Positions 7,994-18,180 of a stretch of 64,000 bases of DNA are shown here, one piece after another. The position numbers and the translations under genes are program-made. Every line of letters starts with the position of its first letter. Position 1 is the first letter of the stretch. Below the pieces are notes generated by a model, which was not told the origin of the DNA, searched no databases, and worked only from the letters and a program-made list of their open reading frames with translations. The stretch spans positions 62,001 through 126,000 of the forward strand of contig JADJZU010000005.1 of the NCBI GenBank assembly GCA_016715625.1. The letters are read 5' to 3'. The DNA comes from Bacteroidota bacterium. GTDB lineage: Bacteria; Bacteroidota; Bacteroidia; Chitinophagales; LD1.

Positions 7994-9652
7994 TTATTCC
8001 ACTATGATTTTTTGACAATGCTCGTTCACCCGCACAAAGTAAATGCCGGCCGTTAATGCCCCTAAGTCAATGGATACTTGCGATTGTTCGGTTGATTGAA
8101 CCATCACATTTCGACCGGCCACATCGGTGATAATGATGTTTTTCTTTCCTCCTTCTGTAAAGCGAATGCTGCAGAAATTCTGAGCCGGGTTCGGGAAAAT
8201 TTCGTAGCTGCTCTTCGAGCTAATGGGATGTGTAATTGATGTAAAACAATCCGCATTTTTTCCTCCCACCGTAGTGGTGCCGGTGTTATCGGGGTCTAAC
8301 CAGGGTTTCAATTGTGTGTTCGCAGTGTTTCCGTTTAGTGTATAGTGATACGACATCTTGCCGAAAAAATCGGGAGAGTTGGGCGAGCTGCAAAAAGAAT
8401 CGCCACCGGTAAGTGTGCCCACCAGTTTTTTGGCTGCATTGAACAAGCCGGAGCCCGAAGAGCCGGGTTCTGTTACACCATGTCCGTTGGTGGAAATGAC
8501 CCATTTAATTCTCCAGTGTGTGCCGGGTGAAGAGCCTCCCCAAGAAGTGCTCACTCCGCTCTGTTGATACTCGGATATCTTTTTGATATCGCCTTCCGGG
8601 TGATGGATGCACACTCCGCCCGATGGAGCAGTGAGCGCAGCGTCCCAGCCTGCATAGTAAACGTTGTAGTCAGCGGGTGGTTGTTCATTCAGCTCAAGCA
8701 AAAGAAAATCGGAGCCTGTGTCGCCACCATTGTCATCGCTGTCGGCTTTTTTAGTGCAACCTACTACAAAGTCATCGTCCAGAGTGCCCAACGTGTTGGG
8801 GTTGTTGCAGTCAGGAGATTCATAGTTGAAGTGAAAAATCCATTGCGCATATTGGTTGGCTGTTACAAACTCGCTGCAATGTTGTGCGCTCAGCAGATAA
8901 GGGGTGCAGTCTTCGCGTAAGTTATTAATCAAGGTGCCCGAACAAATTCCCTGCCCTTGTTGACTTTGAACAATGATGCAACTCACGGCTCGTTTTTCGT
9001 TTTGCCAGTCGTTTCCTTCTGCGCAGTTGATATTTACTTCGCAGGCGTCCGACTGGTTAAAGCCCAAGGCACTGCCACCTCGTGCTGTCGGGAAAAGGTT
9101 GTTTACCCAACGGTAGGCATGCCCTACTTCGTTCAGCGAGAGGATTCCCTGTCCTTTTACCCGCAATGGTTCGTAATATTCTACAATGCAACTTTCTCCA
9201 TGTGTGAGTCCGGTGGCATAATAACCGTTTCGTGGGTTATTAACGGAGGTAAAGGCTCCGCGTATATCTTCATGGTCTTCAGTATACACATGCAAGGTTG
9301 ACCCTGGCGGTAAATAAAATTGGTTGTAATACAGCAACAGCGCCTGCGCTCCTGGCGACACTATTTTCACCCGCCAAAGCCTGTCGCCATTTGCCAAACT
9401 AATCCAGGAGCCTGCATTGTGTAGGGTGATATCTGTAAATATGGATCTGGAAAACTTGGGCAGTTCGCCTTTCTTTTCATCCTCTGCATCAGCGGAGGCG
9501 GCTTCGGTCAACTCAAAATCCGCAAGTCTTTCTACGGCTATGTCTTTTGAAATTTTTGACAGCTGAAAACTGATTGGTTGTCTGCTACTGTTTACCTGGC
9601 CAATGGACAATAAAAAGGTGATAGTGCATGCTAAAGTCAGCAGTTTATTCAT
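7994..9652 (-). CDS. Secreted lysyl-endopeptidase-like serine protease with T9SS type A sorting domain
   Basis: A 552-residue chymotrypsin-fold protease. The start is set at the ATG at 9652 because a clean signal peptide then follows (MNKLLTLACTITFLLSIGQ). A propeptide-like region of about 180 residues precedes the catalytic domain. The triad is visible as H in YLLSAQHC, D in TGSDFLLLEL and S in PGSSGSGLF, with several paired cysteines as in Achromobacter protease I. The C-terminal ~75 residues form a T9SS type A domain (IFPNPAQNF, then AGIYFVRV and KIIVE). The product should be exported through T9SS and attached to or released from the surface. Specificity for lysine is inferred from the family. 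Confidence 0.87.
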   Translation of the reverse strand: MNKLLTLACTITFLLSIGQVNSSRQPISFQLSKISKDIAVERLADFELTEAASADAEDEKKGELPKFSRSIFTDITLHNAGSWISLANGDRLWRVKIVSPGAQALLLYYNQFYLPPGSTLHVYTEDHEDIRGAFTSVNNPRNGYYATGLTHGESCIVEYYEPLRVKGQGILSLNEVGHAYRWVNNLFPTARGGSALGFNQSDACEVNINCAEGNDWQNEKRAVSCIIVQSQQGQGICSGTLINNLREDCTPYLLSAQHCSEFVTANQYAQWIFHFNYESPDCNNPNTLGTLDDDFVVGCTKKADSDDNGGDTGSDFLLLELNEQPPADYNVYYAGWDAALTAPSGGVCIHHPEGDIKKISEYQQSGVSTSWGGSSPGTHWRIKWVISTNGHGVTEPGSSGSGLFNAAKKLVGTLTGGDSFCSSPNSPDFFGKMSYHYTLNGNTANTQLKPWLDPDNTGTTTVGGKNADCFTSITHPISSKSSYEIFPNPAQNFCSIRFTEGGKKNIIITDVAGRNVMVQSTEQSQVSIDLGALTAGIYFVRVNEHCQKIIVE

Positions 9653-9749
9653 GATTACACATTGTTGTTCGAAAATAGTTTTTTTCAGCACCGATACTCT
9701 TCGCATTTTCCCTGCTCAATTTAATGCGACTATTTCCGTTATTAATAAA

Positions 9750-12175
9750 ATGAACCCATCCAACCCATCTGTAATTTCACCTTCCAAGCCATGGAAAAAA
9801 GTGGTATGGGTGATGGCCATTGTGGTGCTATCTGTTCCATCCATACTTTTTGTAACAGCCAGGTTGATTGAATCCAAAGTAAAAACGGAGATAATTACCC
9901 AACTGAACGAGCAGCTGTCGGTGCCCGTGGTAGTAAAGGGAACCATAGACCTGTCTTTGCTCAAACATTTTCCGTATGCATCGCTCACCTTTAATCAGCT
10001 ATCGGTAGACGATCGTTTGCGCAAGGGCAATGCAAAATTGCTCCAGGTAGATGAGTTTTCGCTGCTCTGTAATATGTATTCGTTGTTTACTGATAAGATT
10101 GAAGTGAAAAAAGTCCTGCTTCGCGATGGGTCCTTGAATATCTACTTCAATGAGAAAGGAGCTTCAAATGCGGATATTTTTAAATCAACTTCGGGCGGTA
10201 ATAGTAGTCCCTTGGCCGTGCAAATTAAGAGTGCTGAATTCAGACGCATTCGCTTCGAATACAATGACCGAACACAAGATTTTTATGCTTTGCTTGATTT
10301 TGAGAAATCAAACATGCGCGGAAATTTTAGCGCTTCACAGTTTGAATTGGATGCTTCCTCGCGACTTAGCGTGAAGAAACTGAATATTAATCAGGAGCAC
10401 TTTCTGGAGGGCAGAACGATAAGCACCACACTTTCGCTCACGGTCGATAAGGTATCGCGAAAGTATATGCTTCGCACCGGAGAGATTACAATTGGTGAGT
10501 CAGTATTTAGTGTCAATGGTTTTTTGGCTGCTGTAAAAAACGGAACAAAGGTGGATTTTACGTTTAAAAACAGCGGAGCCGATATGCAGAAGTTGTTTGC
10601 ACTGCTACCCGATAAATACAGAAAAAATTTTGCCGATGCCGATGGCAGCGGAGCCTATACCATTACTGCTACAGTAAAAGGCGTTGCCGGTAAATTTTCG
10701 TCACCCGCGGTGCAGGTAATGGCCGACTTGAAGGATAGTGAACTCAAGTTGGGCAAGTATAATAAGTTTCTGAAACAGGTAAATGCCACGGCAAAGTATG
10801 AAATGAATGCTGCCGGCAGCGACCAACTTACCATCAGCAATTTTAACTGCACACTGAACGATTTACCATTTCGGTTTTCGCTGGTGCTTCAAAACTTATC
10901 CAACCCAGACTTTGATTTTGCCGCTGACGGCACATTGCATCTGGCCGAACTTTCATCTTTTATTCCCGATTCGGTATTGCAGGATTTGGAAGGTAGTGTA
11001 CGCTTTAGTCAGTTTAAACTAAAGGGAAAGAAGAGCGACTTTTCGAGCGTGGAAAATTCCAGCCTTACGGGCTCCGGAGTGTTTGAACTTCAGGATATAG
11101 AGTTTAGGCAAAATGGTGTTACTTATGGTAATATCAATGGCCAGCTTACTTACGATAATCAGGTAGTGGACGCAAGAAATTTCACACTTAACTTTCTGAG
11201 TACCGATTTCAACTTTACCGGAAGTATTCGAAATCTCTTTGCTTTTATTTATAACCTGAGTGCTAAGCGAAAATCAAATGACGTGATATTGGGCGTAAAT
11301 GGTTCGGTGAAAGTGAAAACGTTTAACCTTAGCGGCATCATTGATAGGGAGTTATTCGTGTCAATCGTTTAAGCGCAAAAGCGATGGGGGGAGAAGTGCG
11401 CACATCAGGCAATATTTACTTTACAGCGGACAATAGTCTGCAAATGAACATAGATGTATCCGCTGTTTCGCTGGACATTCCCAAGATATTTTATCAGTGT
11501 GAAAACTTTAGTCAATCTACCTTAACCGACCGTCATTTAAAGGGCACTATCACCACTACACTCTCGTTGAATGCTACTTGGAATAATTACAAAGAGCTCG
11601 ATGAAAATGCACTGTCAGCTGTTATCGATTTCCAGATAAAAAATGGAGAATTGGTTGGTTTTGAGCCTTTGAGGGCCGCCTCAAAATTTATACGACTGGA
11701 GGAGCTGGAACGTATTCGCTTTCAGGATTTATCCAATACCATTCAAATTGCCAACAAAACATTGGTGCTTCCGGAGTTTGAGATAAAAACCAATGCACTC
11801 AATCTCATCATCTTCGGTAAGCATTATTTTAATAATGATATAGATTATCACTTTAAGATAAACCTGCACAAGTTGCTGGCTAACAAATTTCAGCGCAACA
11901 CACAGAATGAAAATTTTATTGAAGAAGATCCCTATCAGGGGCTTAACATCTACCTGAATATGAGTGGCAATTTGAGCAACCCGGTGATTAAATACGATAA
12001 AGCGGCTACTCGCAACAAACTGAAAGATGATTTCAGAAAAGAAAAAGAGGTGTTGAAAGCACTGCTCCAAAATCGTCCGGCACCGAAAGATGAAGAAGAG
12101 CAAAAGCGGGAAGATAAATTCTTTGATACCCGGGACGAGCCCCAGTTCATGGATTTTGATGAGGAACCTAAGTAA
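9750..12175 (+). CDS. AsmA-like family envelope protein (apparent frameshift)
   Basis: A protein of about 808 residues once repaired. The start is placed at the ATG at 9750, giving a short cytoplasmic tail, one transmembrane helix (residues about 15-37) and a long beta-rich region typical of AsmA-like proteins, which are proposed to work at the inner membrane in phospholipid transfer or outer-membrane assembly. The frame breaks near 11347-11349. Adding one G to the GGG run joins the first frame to the second, which continues as RVNRLSAKAMGGEV, a typical AsmA C-terminal strand. The last ~40 residues are acidic and charged (EEEQKRED, MDFDEEPK). The histidine-kinase gene follows after 45 nt and may be in the same transcript. 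Confidence 0.8.
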
Positions 12176-12220
12176 GGCCCACAATAATTTTTACATCTTC
12201 ACCACGTTATTCATTCCTGC

Positions 12221-13735
12221 ATGGATATTTACACCCGCAAGTCAAATCTTAAACTTATCCTGTTAATAATAGGAGTGGTGATTGGCGTGGCTACGGTGGC
12301 TTATACCAATCATTTGGCCAACAAAATGGCCAAGGAAGAGAAATACAAAGCCCGTTTGTGGGCCGAGGCCATAGGCCGGAAAGCCCGATTGGTGCGTTAC
12401 ACCAAAGAACTCTTTTCGCAGCTGGCCAAAGAAGAGCGCAACAAGGTGAAAGTTTATGCGGAAAGTACCAAGTTCATTTTACAAGTGAACGACAACGACT
12501 TGCTCACTTTTTTTAATGATGTCATCACTTCCAATAATGATATTCCGGCTATACTCTGCGACCAGCGAGGAAATATTCTTGGTGCACGAAATATGGAAAT
12601 TCCCGAGGGTACTCAATATTTTAGCGAACTTCCATTGGCTATTCGCGAAGAGTTTTCGCAATATCCTCCCATTGTTGTGGATTATAAATTCAGTTTAAAT
12701 CACATATACTACAAAGACAGCAACCTGTTTACCAAATTAAAACAAACGCTGAGCGATCTTATCGAAACGTTTATCAGCGAAGTAGTGGTTAATTCTGTTT
12801 CGGCACCGGTGATACTGACCGATGAAAAAATGAATGTGATTGATTTTGGTAATCTGGATTCATCACAAGTAGCCAATGAAGCTGTAACGCTCAAATTGAT
12901 AAAAAAAATGCAAGCCGAACATGAGCCCATTGTGGCTGATTTGGGTGAGGGGGTAAAGAGGTTTATCTACTATGATGATTCAGAAACGCTTCAGCAACTG
13001 CGCATTTTCCCGTTTGTGCAGTTGGGAATTTTTGCGGTTTTTTTACTCGTAAGTTATCTGGCTTTCAGCAATGCCCGCAGAAGCGAGCAAAATCTGGTGT
13101 GGGTAGGTATGGCCAAAGAAACAGCGCATCAATTAGGTACGCCTATTTCGAGCATTGAAGGCTGGATAGAATACTTGCGAGAATTAGATGGCATGAAGGG
13201 AAATGAGCAGATATTGGACGAACTGCAGAATGATGTAAACCGTTTGGCGCTGGTATCGGAACGTTTTTCAAAGATTGGTTCTGTTCCCAAACTGACACCT
13301 CATAGCCTGCACGATACGCTGGATAAAAATGTGAGTTATATGCAGCGCAGAGCCAGCAGTAAGGTAAAGATGGAGATTCATCAAGGCAACGATTTTCAGG
13401 TAAATATCAATCCTCAGCTGTTTGACTGGGTATTAGAAAATTTGATAAAGAACGCCATTGATGCTATGGATGGCGAAGGTGAAATTGACTTGCAGGTAAG
13501 CGAAGATTCCTCACAGGTGATTATTGACTTGTGCGACAGTGGCAAGGGAATTCCCAAGGCAAAATTTGAAACAATTTTTGAACCCGGCTTTAGCACGAAG
13601 CGTAGAGGTTGGGGGCTTGGCCTGTCACTCACCAAACGAATCATAGAAGAATATCACCAAGGTAAAATCTTCGTAAAGCAAAGTGAGTTGGGCAAAGGAA
13701 CCACGTTCAGAATTGCCTTGCCCAAAGTAGTTTGA
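12221..13735 (+). CDS. Membrane sensor histidine kinase
   Basis: A 504-residue kinase. TM1 (residues about 10-28) and TM2 (about 266-285) enclose an extracytoplasmic sensor region of about 235 residues. The phosphoacceptor His303 lies in AHQLGTP. The ATP-binding domain shows the N box ENLIKNAIDAM, the G1 box DSGKGIP, the F box FEPGFSTK and the G2 box GLGLSLTK. No HAMP or PAS domain was recognised. No response regulator gene is adjacent, so this is an orphan kinase. It may be co-transcribed with the AsmA-like gene, which would suggest an envelope signal, but that is inference. It ends one base from the convergent monooxygenase gene. Confidence 0.92.
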   Translation: MDIYTRKSNLKLILLIIGVVIGVATVAYTNHLANKMAKEEKYKARLWAEAIGRKARLVRYTKELFSQLAKEERNKVKVYAESTKFILQVNDNDLLTFFNDVITSNNDIPAILCDQRGNILGARNMEIPEGTQYFSELPLAIREEFSQYPPIVVDYKFSLNHIYYKDSNLFTKLKQTLSDLIETFISEVVVNSVSAPVILTDEKMNVIDFGNLDSSQVANEAVTLKLIKKMQAEHEPIVADLGEGVKRFIYYDDSETLQQLRIFPFVQLGIFAVFLLVSYLAFSNARRSEQNLVWVGMAKETAHQLGTPISSIEGWIEYLRELDGMKGNEQILDELQNDVNRLALVSERFSKIGSVPKLTPHSLHDTLDKNVSYMQRRASSKVKMEIHQGNDFQVNINPQLFDWVLENLIKNAIDAMDGEGEIDLQVSEDSSQVIIDLCDSGKGIPKAKFETIFEPGFSTKRRGWGLGLSLTKRIIEEYHQGKIFVKQSELGKGTTFRIALPKVV

Positions 13736-13736
13736 T

Positions 13737-15050
13737 TTAGCGGTTCCACTCCGGAGCGCTCCGCGGAGTTTCTTTAATAATCTCAGCACTGTATTTGAAG
13801 TAGTCTACTTCTATGAGATGGCGAGCAGAGCGGGTATACCAACTTCTGTTGGCTTCAATTTCGGCATCTATTTTCTTATTCATATCAGCCGGTAACTGGT
13901 AGTTGCCTGACAGATAATTGGCGAGTAAGCGTGATTGAAAATCGGCTAACTTCCAGAAGCAACCACTGGCCTGTATGAGCCCCACAAACATCAGGTTGCG
14001 ATAATCGGGATGGAAAATACGTTTATATAGCCGCACATCTTTGTCTTCAAAATCAACTAACGATTTATCAAAGAACGGAAAGGTTACTTTAAAACCTGTA
14101 GCAGCAATAATTACATCCAGTTCTTCCACACTACCGTCTTTAAAATGCACTTTTTTGCCATCCAGTTTAGCTATATCCGGTTTGGGGGTTATTTCTCCAT
14201 GGCGGATGTAGTACAACAATTCCGAATTGCTCACAGGGTGCGACTGCCTTACTCCATGGTCAGGGCGTTGCAATCCAAATTTGGTGATGTCTCCGTTCTC
14301 TAAACGCAGCACCACATCATAGACCATATCCAACAGAAAATCAGGGACCCATTGAAATTTATTGGCGATAACATCGGCCGGTTGGCCAAAAACAAACTTG
14401 GGGATAAAGTGATACCCCCTGCGCATACTGATGAAAGATTTTTTAGCCACACGACAAATCTCCACAGCTGCATCACAGCCGGAGTTTCCGGCACCTATTA
14501 CCATTACACGTTTGCCGGCATAGGGTTTATTGTTTTTGAATAGATGAGAGTGTATAAACTCACCATCAAAAGTGCCTTCATACGAGGGATAGCGAGGATT
14601 CCAGTGGTGTCCATTACTCACAATCAAAATGTCATAAATGGCCGTGGAGGTCGTTCCGTTATTGGAAGTTTCCACCGACCATTTGCCATCATCGGTCCTT
14701 GTAATGTTTTGAACGGTTGTGTTAAACTTTACCTTGGGGCTTACTCCAAACTTTTGAGCATAGTTGTGGTAGTATTCCGCCATTAACCAATGCGATGGAT
14801 AATCCGGATAGGATTCAGGCATGGGGAAGTCCAGATAGCTGCTATGGTGCTTAGATGTAATGATGTGCGTGGTTTCATACACACTGCTATGCTTTACATC
14901 TTCGGTGTATACCCAGTTTCCTCCTATTTTATCGCTTTGCTCCAGCACGGTAATGTTTTCAAAGCCACATTGAATAAGATTTTTGCAGGCAGCAATACCT
15001 GACGAACCTGCGCCTACTATAGCAATACTTGAATTTTTACTAAATTCCAT
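13737..15050 (-). CDS. Flavin-containing monooxygenase (FMO-like)
   Basis: A 437-residue FAD/NADPH enzyme. It shows the FAD-binding VGAGSSGIAA at the N-terminus, IGGNW after the first strand, the FMO signature F-x-G-x3-H-x3-F (FDGEFIHSHLF), the NADPH-binding IGAGNSGCD and the ATGF motif near residue 320. Class B monooxygenases of this kind oxygenate soft nucleophiles (N or S) or act as Baeyer-Villiger enzymes; the substrate cannot be read from the sequence. The alpha/beta hydrolase gene lies 33 nt upstream on the same strand, so the two probably form a small operon. Confidence 0.88.
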   Translation of the reverse strand: MEFSKNSSIAIVGAGSSGIAACKNLIQCGFENITVLEQSDKIGGNWVYTEDVKHSSVYETTHIITSKHHSSYLDFPMPESYPDYPSHWLMAEYYHNYAQKFGVSPKVKFNTTVQNITRTDDGKWSVETSNNGTTSTAIYDILIVSNGHHWNPRYPSYEGTFDGEFIHSHLFKNNKPYAGKRVMVIGAGNSGCDAAVEICRVAKKSFISMRRGYHFIPKFVFGQPADVIANKFQWVPDFLLDMVYDVVLRLENGDITKFGLQRPDHGVRQSHPVSNSELLYYIRHGEITPKPDIAKLDGKKVHFKDGSVEELDVIIAATGFKVTFPFFDKSLVDFEDKDVRLYKRIFHPDYRNLMFVGLIQASGCFWKLADFQSRLLANYLSGNYQLPADMNKKIDAEIEANRSWYTRSARHLIEVDYFKYSAEIIKETPRSAPEWNR

Positions 15051-15083
15051 ATCTGTTGTGTTTATGTGTTTTTATTAAAAGCT

Positions 15084-15875
15084 TTATCTCTTGTTTTTTG
15101 TCAACCACTGCAAAATAAACTCCGCTACATTTTTCCATTTTATATCTAGAAACATATCGTGCCCTACATCTTCAAAAACTTTGAAATCTGCGCCAAATAG
15201 TTCGGCACTGTGTCGCATTTCATTTTCAAATAACACCACGTCCAAACCGCTATGCAGCATTAGCATAGGCGTTTGCAGCTTTGCGGCCCGATGGTGATTT
15301 AATATCACCAAATCAAGAAACGCGCGATACGATTCGCTCTGCAACTTGCTTTGTAACTGACGAACCAACTCCACTGGCGCGGCTTCACTTAAACACATCT
15401 CGCGCACTATTTTTTCGGAGGCGGAAAATGGTGCCGTGTCCAATCTTAAATTGGCGAGCAGAAACGGAATCGGATATCGAAAAAGCAGATTGAACGCTCC
15501 TCGCCACATACCGGTGTGTGGTACTGCAGCCACACCTATATAGGCCGCCAAATCATCCTCCTTCAGCAAATATTTTTGAAGAATAAAACCACCCATCGAA
15601 TGACCCATTACGATGGGCTTTTGCGGCAGCTGTGCAATCGTTTGTTTCACGTCTTGCAGATAATCATTGATGGAGGCCCAGCGTAACCTTTCCCTTCCTT
15701 CACTCGTACCATGGCCGCGCAAACTCATGGTATAGCAATCATATCCCCCGGCATTAAAGAATGGAACAAAATTCGCTTCCCAGGCCCAGGCCCCATGTGC
15801 CATGCCATGCACAAAAAGAATGGGCGGTTTTTGTTCGCCAATAGACCCGCGGTGATAATTTAACTCCAGTTTCAT
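15084..15875 (-). CDS. Alpha/beta hydrolase
   Basis: A 263-residue hydrolase; the ATG at 15875 is preferred over a GTG six codons upstream. The oxyanion segment is FVHGMAHG. The nucleophile elbow is GHSMGG. The acid is probably D in SGLDVV and the histidine is in VGHDMF. No signal peptide is present, so it is cytoplasmic. It resembles monoglyceride-lipase/esterase relatives. Position in front of the FMO gene suggests it may hydrolyse an ester or lactone made by a Baeyer-Villiger-type reaction, but this is inference only. Confidence 0.85.
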   Translation of the reverse strand: MKLELNYHRGSIGEQKPPILFVHGMAHGAWAWEANFVPFFNAGGYDCYTMSLRGHGTSEGRERLRWASINDYLQDVKQTIAQLPQKPIVMGHSMGGFILQKYLLKEDDLAAYIGVAAVPHTGMWRGAFNLLFRYPIPFLLANLRLDTAPFSASEKIVREMCLSEAAPVELVRQLQSKLQSESYRAFLDLVILNHHRAAKLQTPMLMLHSGLDVVLFENEMRHSAELFGADFKVFEDVGHDMFLDIKWKNVAEFILQWLTKNKR

Positions 15876-15953
15876 GATGTTGATTGCCGACACGAATATG
15901 CGCTGAAATTCTAAAATTCAAACAAGTGTTCGAATTTCTTGAGAGAAAGGTTA

Positions 15954-16277
15954 TTAGCTGGAGTGATTTTCGTTTTTCCAGGGCAACACAGTGTGAAAAG
16001 GGAAAATTTGAAAGTTCATTAGTCCCGCCTGAACAGCCGGGTCGCCATTGGCAAGTGCAGTAGCAGATTCCAACGATTCGCTGTTGAGTATTAAAACACC
16101 GGTATTGTGAATATCGCTAACCGACAAATCTGTTTTACCTACATAGAAAATTTCACCTTGTTCATACAGCATTTTCAAATAGTATAAGTGCGATTCAATG
16201 ATATCATTGCTTTCTTCAGTCCAGTTATCGTCCTTTTTGTAATATTCATTTAATCGAAGCAGCTGAATAAATTGCAT
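15954..16277 (-). CDS. YCII-related domain protein
   Basis: A 107-residue protein with the ferredoxin-like YCII pattern: HLYYLKMLYEQGEI near the middle, then TGVLILNSES and NGDPAVQAGLMNFQIFPF. The invariant histidine followed by a leucine-rich helix and the D-P-A-V segment are the key marks. YCII proteins are small, often dimeric, and mostly of unknown function. The gene is divergent from the GSCFA gene with 72 nt between the starts. I cannot assign a pathway. Confidence 0.72.
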   Translation of the reverse strand: MQFIQLLRLNEYYKKDDNWTEESNDIIESHLYYLKMLYEQGEIFYVGKTDLSVSDIHNTGVLILNSESLESATALANGDPAVQAGLMNFQIFPFHTVLPWKNENHSS

Positions 16278-16337
16278 AAGGATTTTTGATGTAAAATAGC
16301 AAGTGTCTGCAATTTCAAATCGCTAACTACAGCAAAC

Positions 16338-16345
16338 TATATTTG
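16338..16345 (+). promoter_or_regulatory. TAnnTTTG -7 box for GSCFA gene
   Basis: The sequence is TATATTTG, a perfect match to the Bacteroidota -7 consensus, and it ends 4 nt before the ATG at 16350. No TTG is found at the normal -33 distance. A leaderless transcript is predicted. Confidence 0.5.
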
Positions 16346-16349
16346 TCTC

Positions 16350-17333
16350 ATGCAATCTTTCAGAACTGTTCTGCCATCTGTCAAATCACCATTCCATATT
16401 TCACACGCGGACAGGCTGATGTTTATCGGTTCATGTTTTTCTGAAAACATTGGTCGCAGATTTCAGCAAGCCCGGTTTACTGCCACTATCAATCCGTTTG
16501 GTCAGCAGTATAATCCGGCCTCTATTGCTCAATCCATTGAATTGTTGCTGCGAGGCAAAGAATTTACGGCATCCGATTTGTTTTTTTACAATGAACAATA
16601 CCACAGTTTTGCTCATCACGGTAGCTTTTCGCGAAGCACTGTGGAGGAAACGCTCGAGTTGATAAATGCTAAATTTTGGGAAGCTGCCACGCAGATTAAA
16701 ACAGCCTCTGTTTTGTATTTAACTCCCGGTACATCGCATGTGTTTAGATGGAAATCCTCTGGGGAAATAGTATCCAATTGTCACAAATTACCCGGTCATC
16801 AGTTTGAGCAGCAGATAATGACACCGCAAGACATTTACAGTAGCTGGCAAAAGGCAATTGCTGCTCTTCGGGAGGTTAACCCCGCCCTAAAAATTGTGTT
16901 TACTGTAAGTCCGGTTCGCTATTTGGCAAATGGAGCCTACCAGAACAGTGTGAGTAAAGCACATCTTTTTGCCGCTATTTTTCAGCTGCATCAGGAACTT
17001 CCGAACACCTGCTATTTTCCGGCCTATGAGCTAATGATGGACGATCTACGTGATTATCGTTTTTATGCAGAGGATATGATACACCCCAACGCCATAGCTA
17101 TTGATTATGTGTGGCAGTATCTTGGGCAATATTTTTTTACTCAACAGACTACTGAAATCATCAAAACGGTGGATGATTTAACAAAAGCCATGAATCATCG
17201 CCCCCGAAATGCGGCCTCGGAAGCTCACCGCAAATTTTTAAAGGACTGTTTGCATAAAATGAAAGATTTATCGTTGGCCTCGGGCCTAAATTTTGATAAA
17301 GAGATAGCCATTTTACAAGATAATTTAGGGTGA
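16350..17333 (+). CDS. GSCFA domain-containing protein
   Basis: A 327-residue protein. The name-giving motif is present as FIGSCFSENIG at residues about 27-37, followed by NPFGQQYNP. Later marks are FTVSPVRYLANG and the C-terminal DMIHPNAIAIDYVW. The arrangement of G-S-C/N/H blocks resembles SGNH-type hydrolases, so an esterase-like activity on a carbohydrate or lipid is possible, but the family is largely uncharacterised. It has no signal peptide. It stands alone with clpP starting 86 nt downstream. Confidence 0.85.
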   Translation: MQSFRTVLPSVKSPFHISHADRLMFIGSCFSENIGRRFQQARFTATINPFGQQYNPASIAQSIELLLRGKEFTASDLFFYNEQYHSFAHHGSFSRSTVEETLELINAKFWEAATQIKTASVLYLTPGTSHVFRWKSSGEIVSNCHKLPGHQFEQQIMTPQDIYSSWQKAIAALREVNPALKIVFTVSPVRYLANGAYQNSVSKAHLFAAIFQLHQELPNTCYFPAYELMMDDLRDYRFYAEDMIHPNAIAIDYVWQYLGQYFFTQQTTEIIKTVDDLTKAMNHRPRNAASEAHRKFLKDCLHKMKDLSLASGLNFDKEIAILQDNLG

Positions 17334-17419
17334 ATCGTTCATTTTCGGGCGAGACTACAAATCGGCAGTTTGCTATTTCAGAAAAACCAATCATTTTCGA
17401 ACCATAACAACAATTTATT

Positions 17420-18124
17420 ATGACCATTAAAGAAGCACAGGATTTTAAAAATTATGCTGTAAAAGAACACGGCCTCAGTAGCATGCATGTAGAAAATTAT
17501 GTAAAAAAAATATACAGCAATGGAGGCGTTCAGAACTTGACCAGAACGGTTATTGAAGAACGTCAAATGCCTTTTCGGGAGGTGGATGTTTTTTCACGAC
17601 TCATGATGGATCGCATTATTTTTTTAGGAACTCCGATAGACGATTACATAGCGGCTATTATTCAAGCACAACTTTTATTTCTGGAAAGCAGCGATTCGCG
17701 CAGTGATGTGCAGATTTATATCAATAGCCCCGGAGGCGAAGTGTATAGCGGGCTTGGAATTTATGACACGATGCAGTATGTGAGCATGGATGTGGCCACC
17801 ATCTGCACCGGTATGGCAGCCTCTATGGCAGCTGTAATTTTATGTGCCGGTGAAAAAGGGAAGCGCACAGCATTGCGTCATGCGCGGGTAATGATTCATC
17901 AGCCACTGGGTGGTATCGGTGGCAAGGCCAGCGAAATTGAAATTTCGTTGCGCGAGATTCAGAAAATTAAAGAAGAACTGTATACCATTATTTCTGACCA
18001 CTCCGGCCAAACGTTTGATAAAGTAGCAGCCGACAGCGATCGCGATTACTGGATGCGCGCACAAGAAGCCAAAGATTATGGAATGATTGATGAAGTTTTG
18101 GTACGGAGTGCCAAAAAAGACTAA
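17420..18124 (+). CDS. clpP: ATP-dependent Clp protease proteolytic subunit
   Basis: A 234-residue subunit of the tetradecameric ClpP barrel. The serine protease triad includes S135 (GMAASMAA) and H160 (MIHQP). INSPGGEVYSG forms the oxyanion strand. The N-terminal extension of about 40 residues before the core (EERQMPF onward) is usual in Bacteroidota. It lies directly upstream of clpX (56 nt), the standard clpP-clpX operon, so the pair should form ClpXP. Confidence 0.96.
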   Translation: MTIKEAQDFKNYAVKEHGLSSMHVENYVKKIYSNGGVQNLTRTVIEERQMPFREVDVFSRLMMDRIIFLGTPIDDYIAAIIQAQLLFLESSDSRSDVQIYINSPGGEVYSGLGIYDTMQYVSMDVATICTGMAASMAAVILCAGEKGKRTALRHARVMIHQPLGGIGGKASEIEISLREIQKIKEELYTIISDHSGQTFDKVAADSDRDYWMRAQEAKDYGMIDEVLVRSAKKD

Positions 18125-18180
18125 TTCATTCAGCGCAACCTTTATTTTGACATCATCATCTTTCTGTTCCATTTAATATT

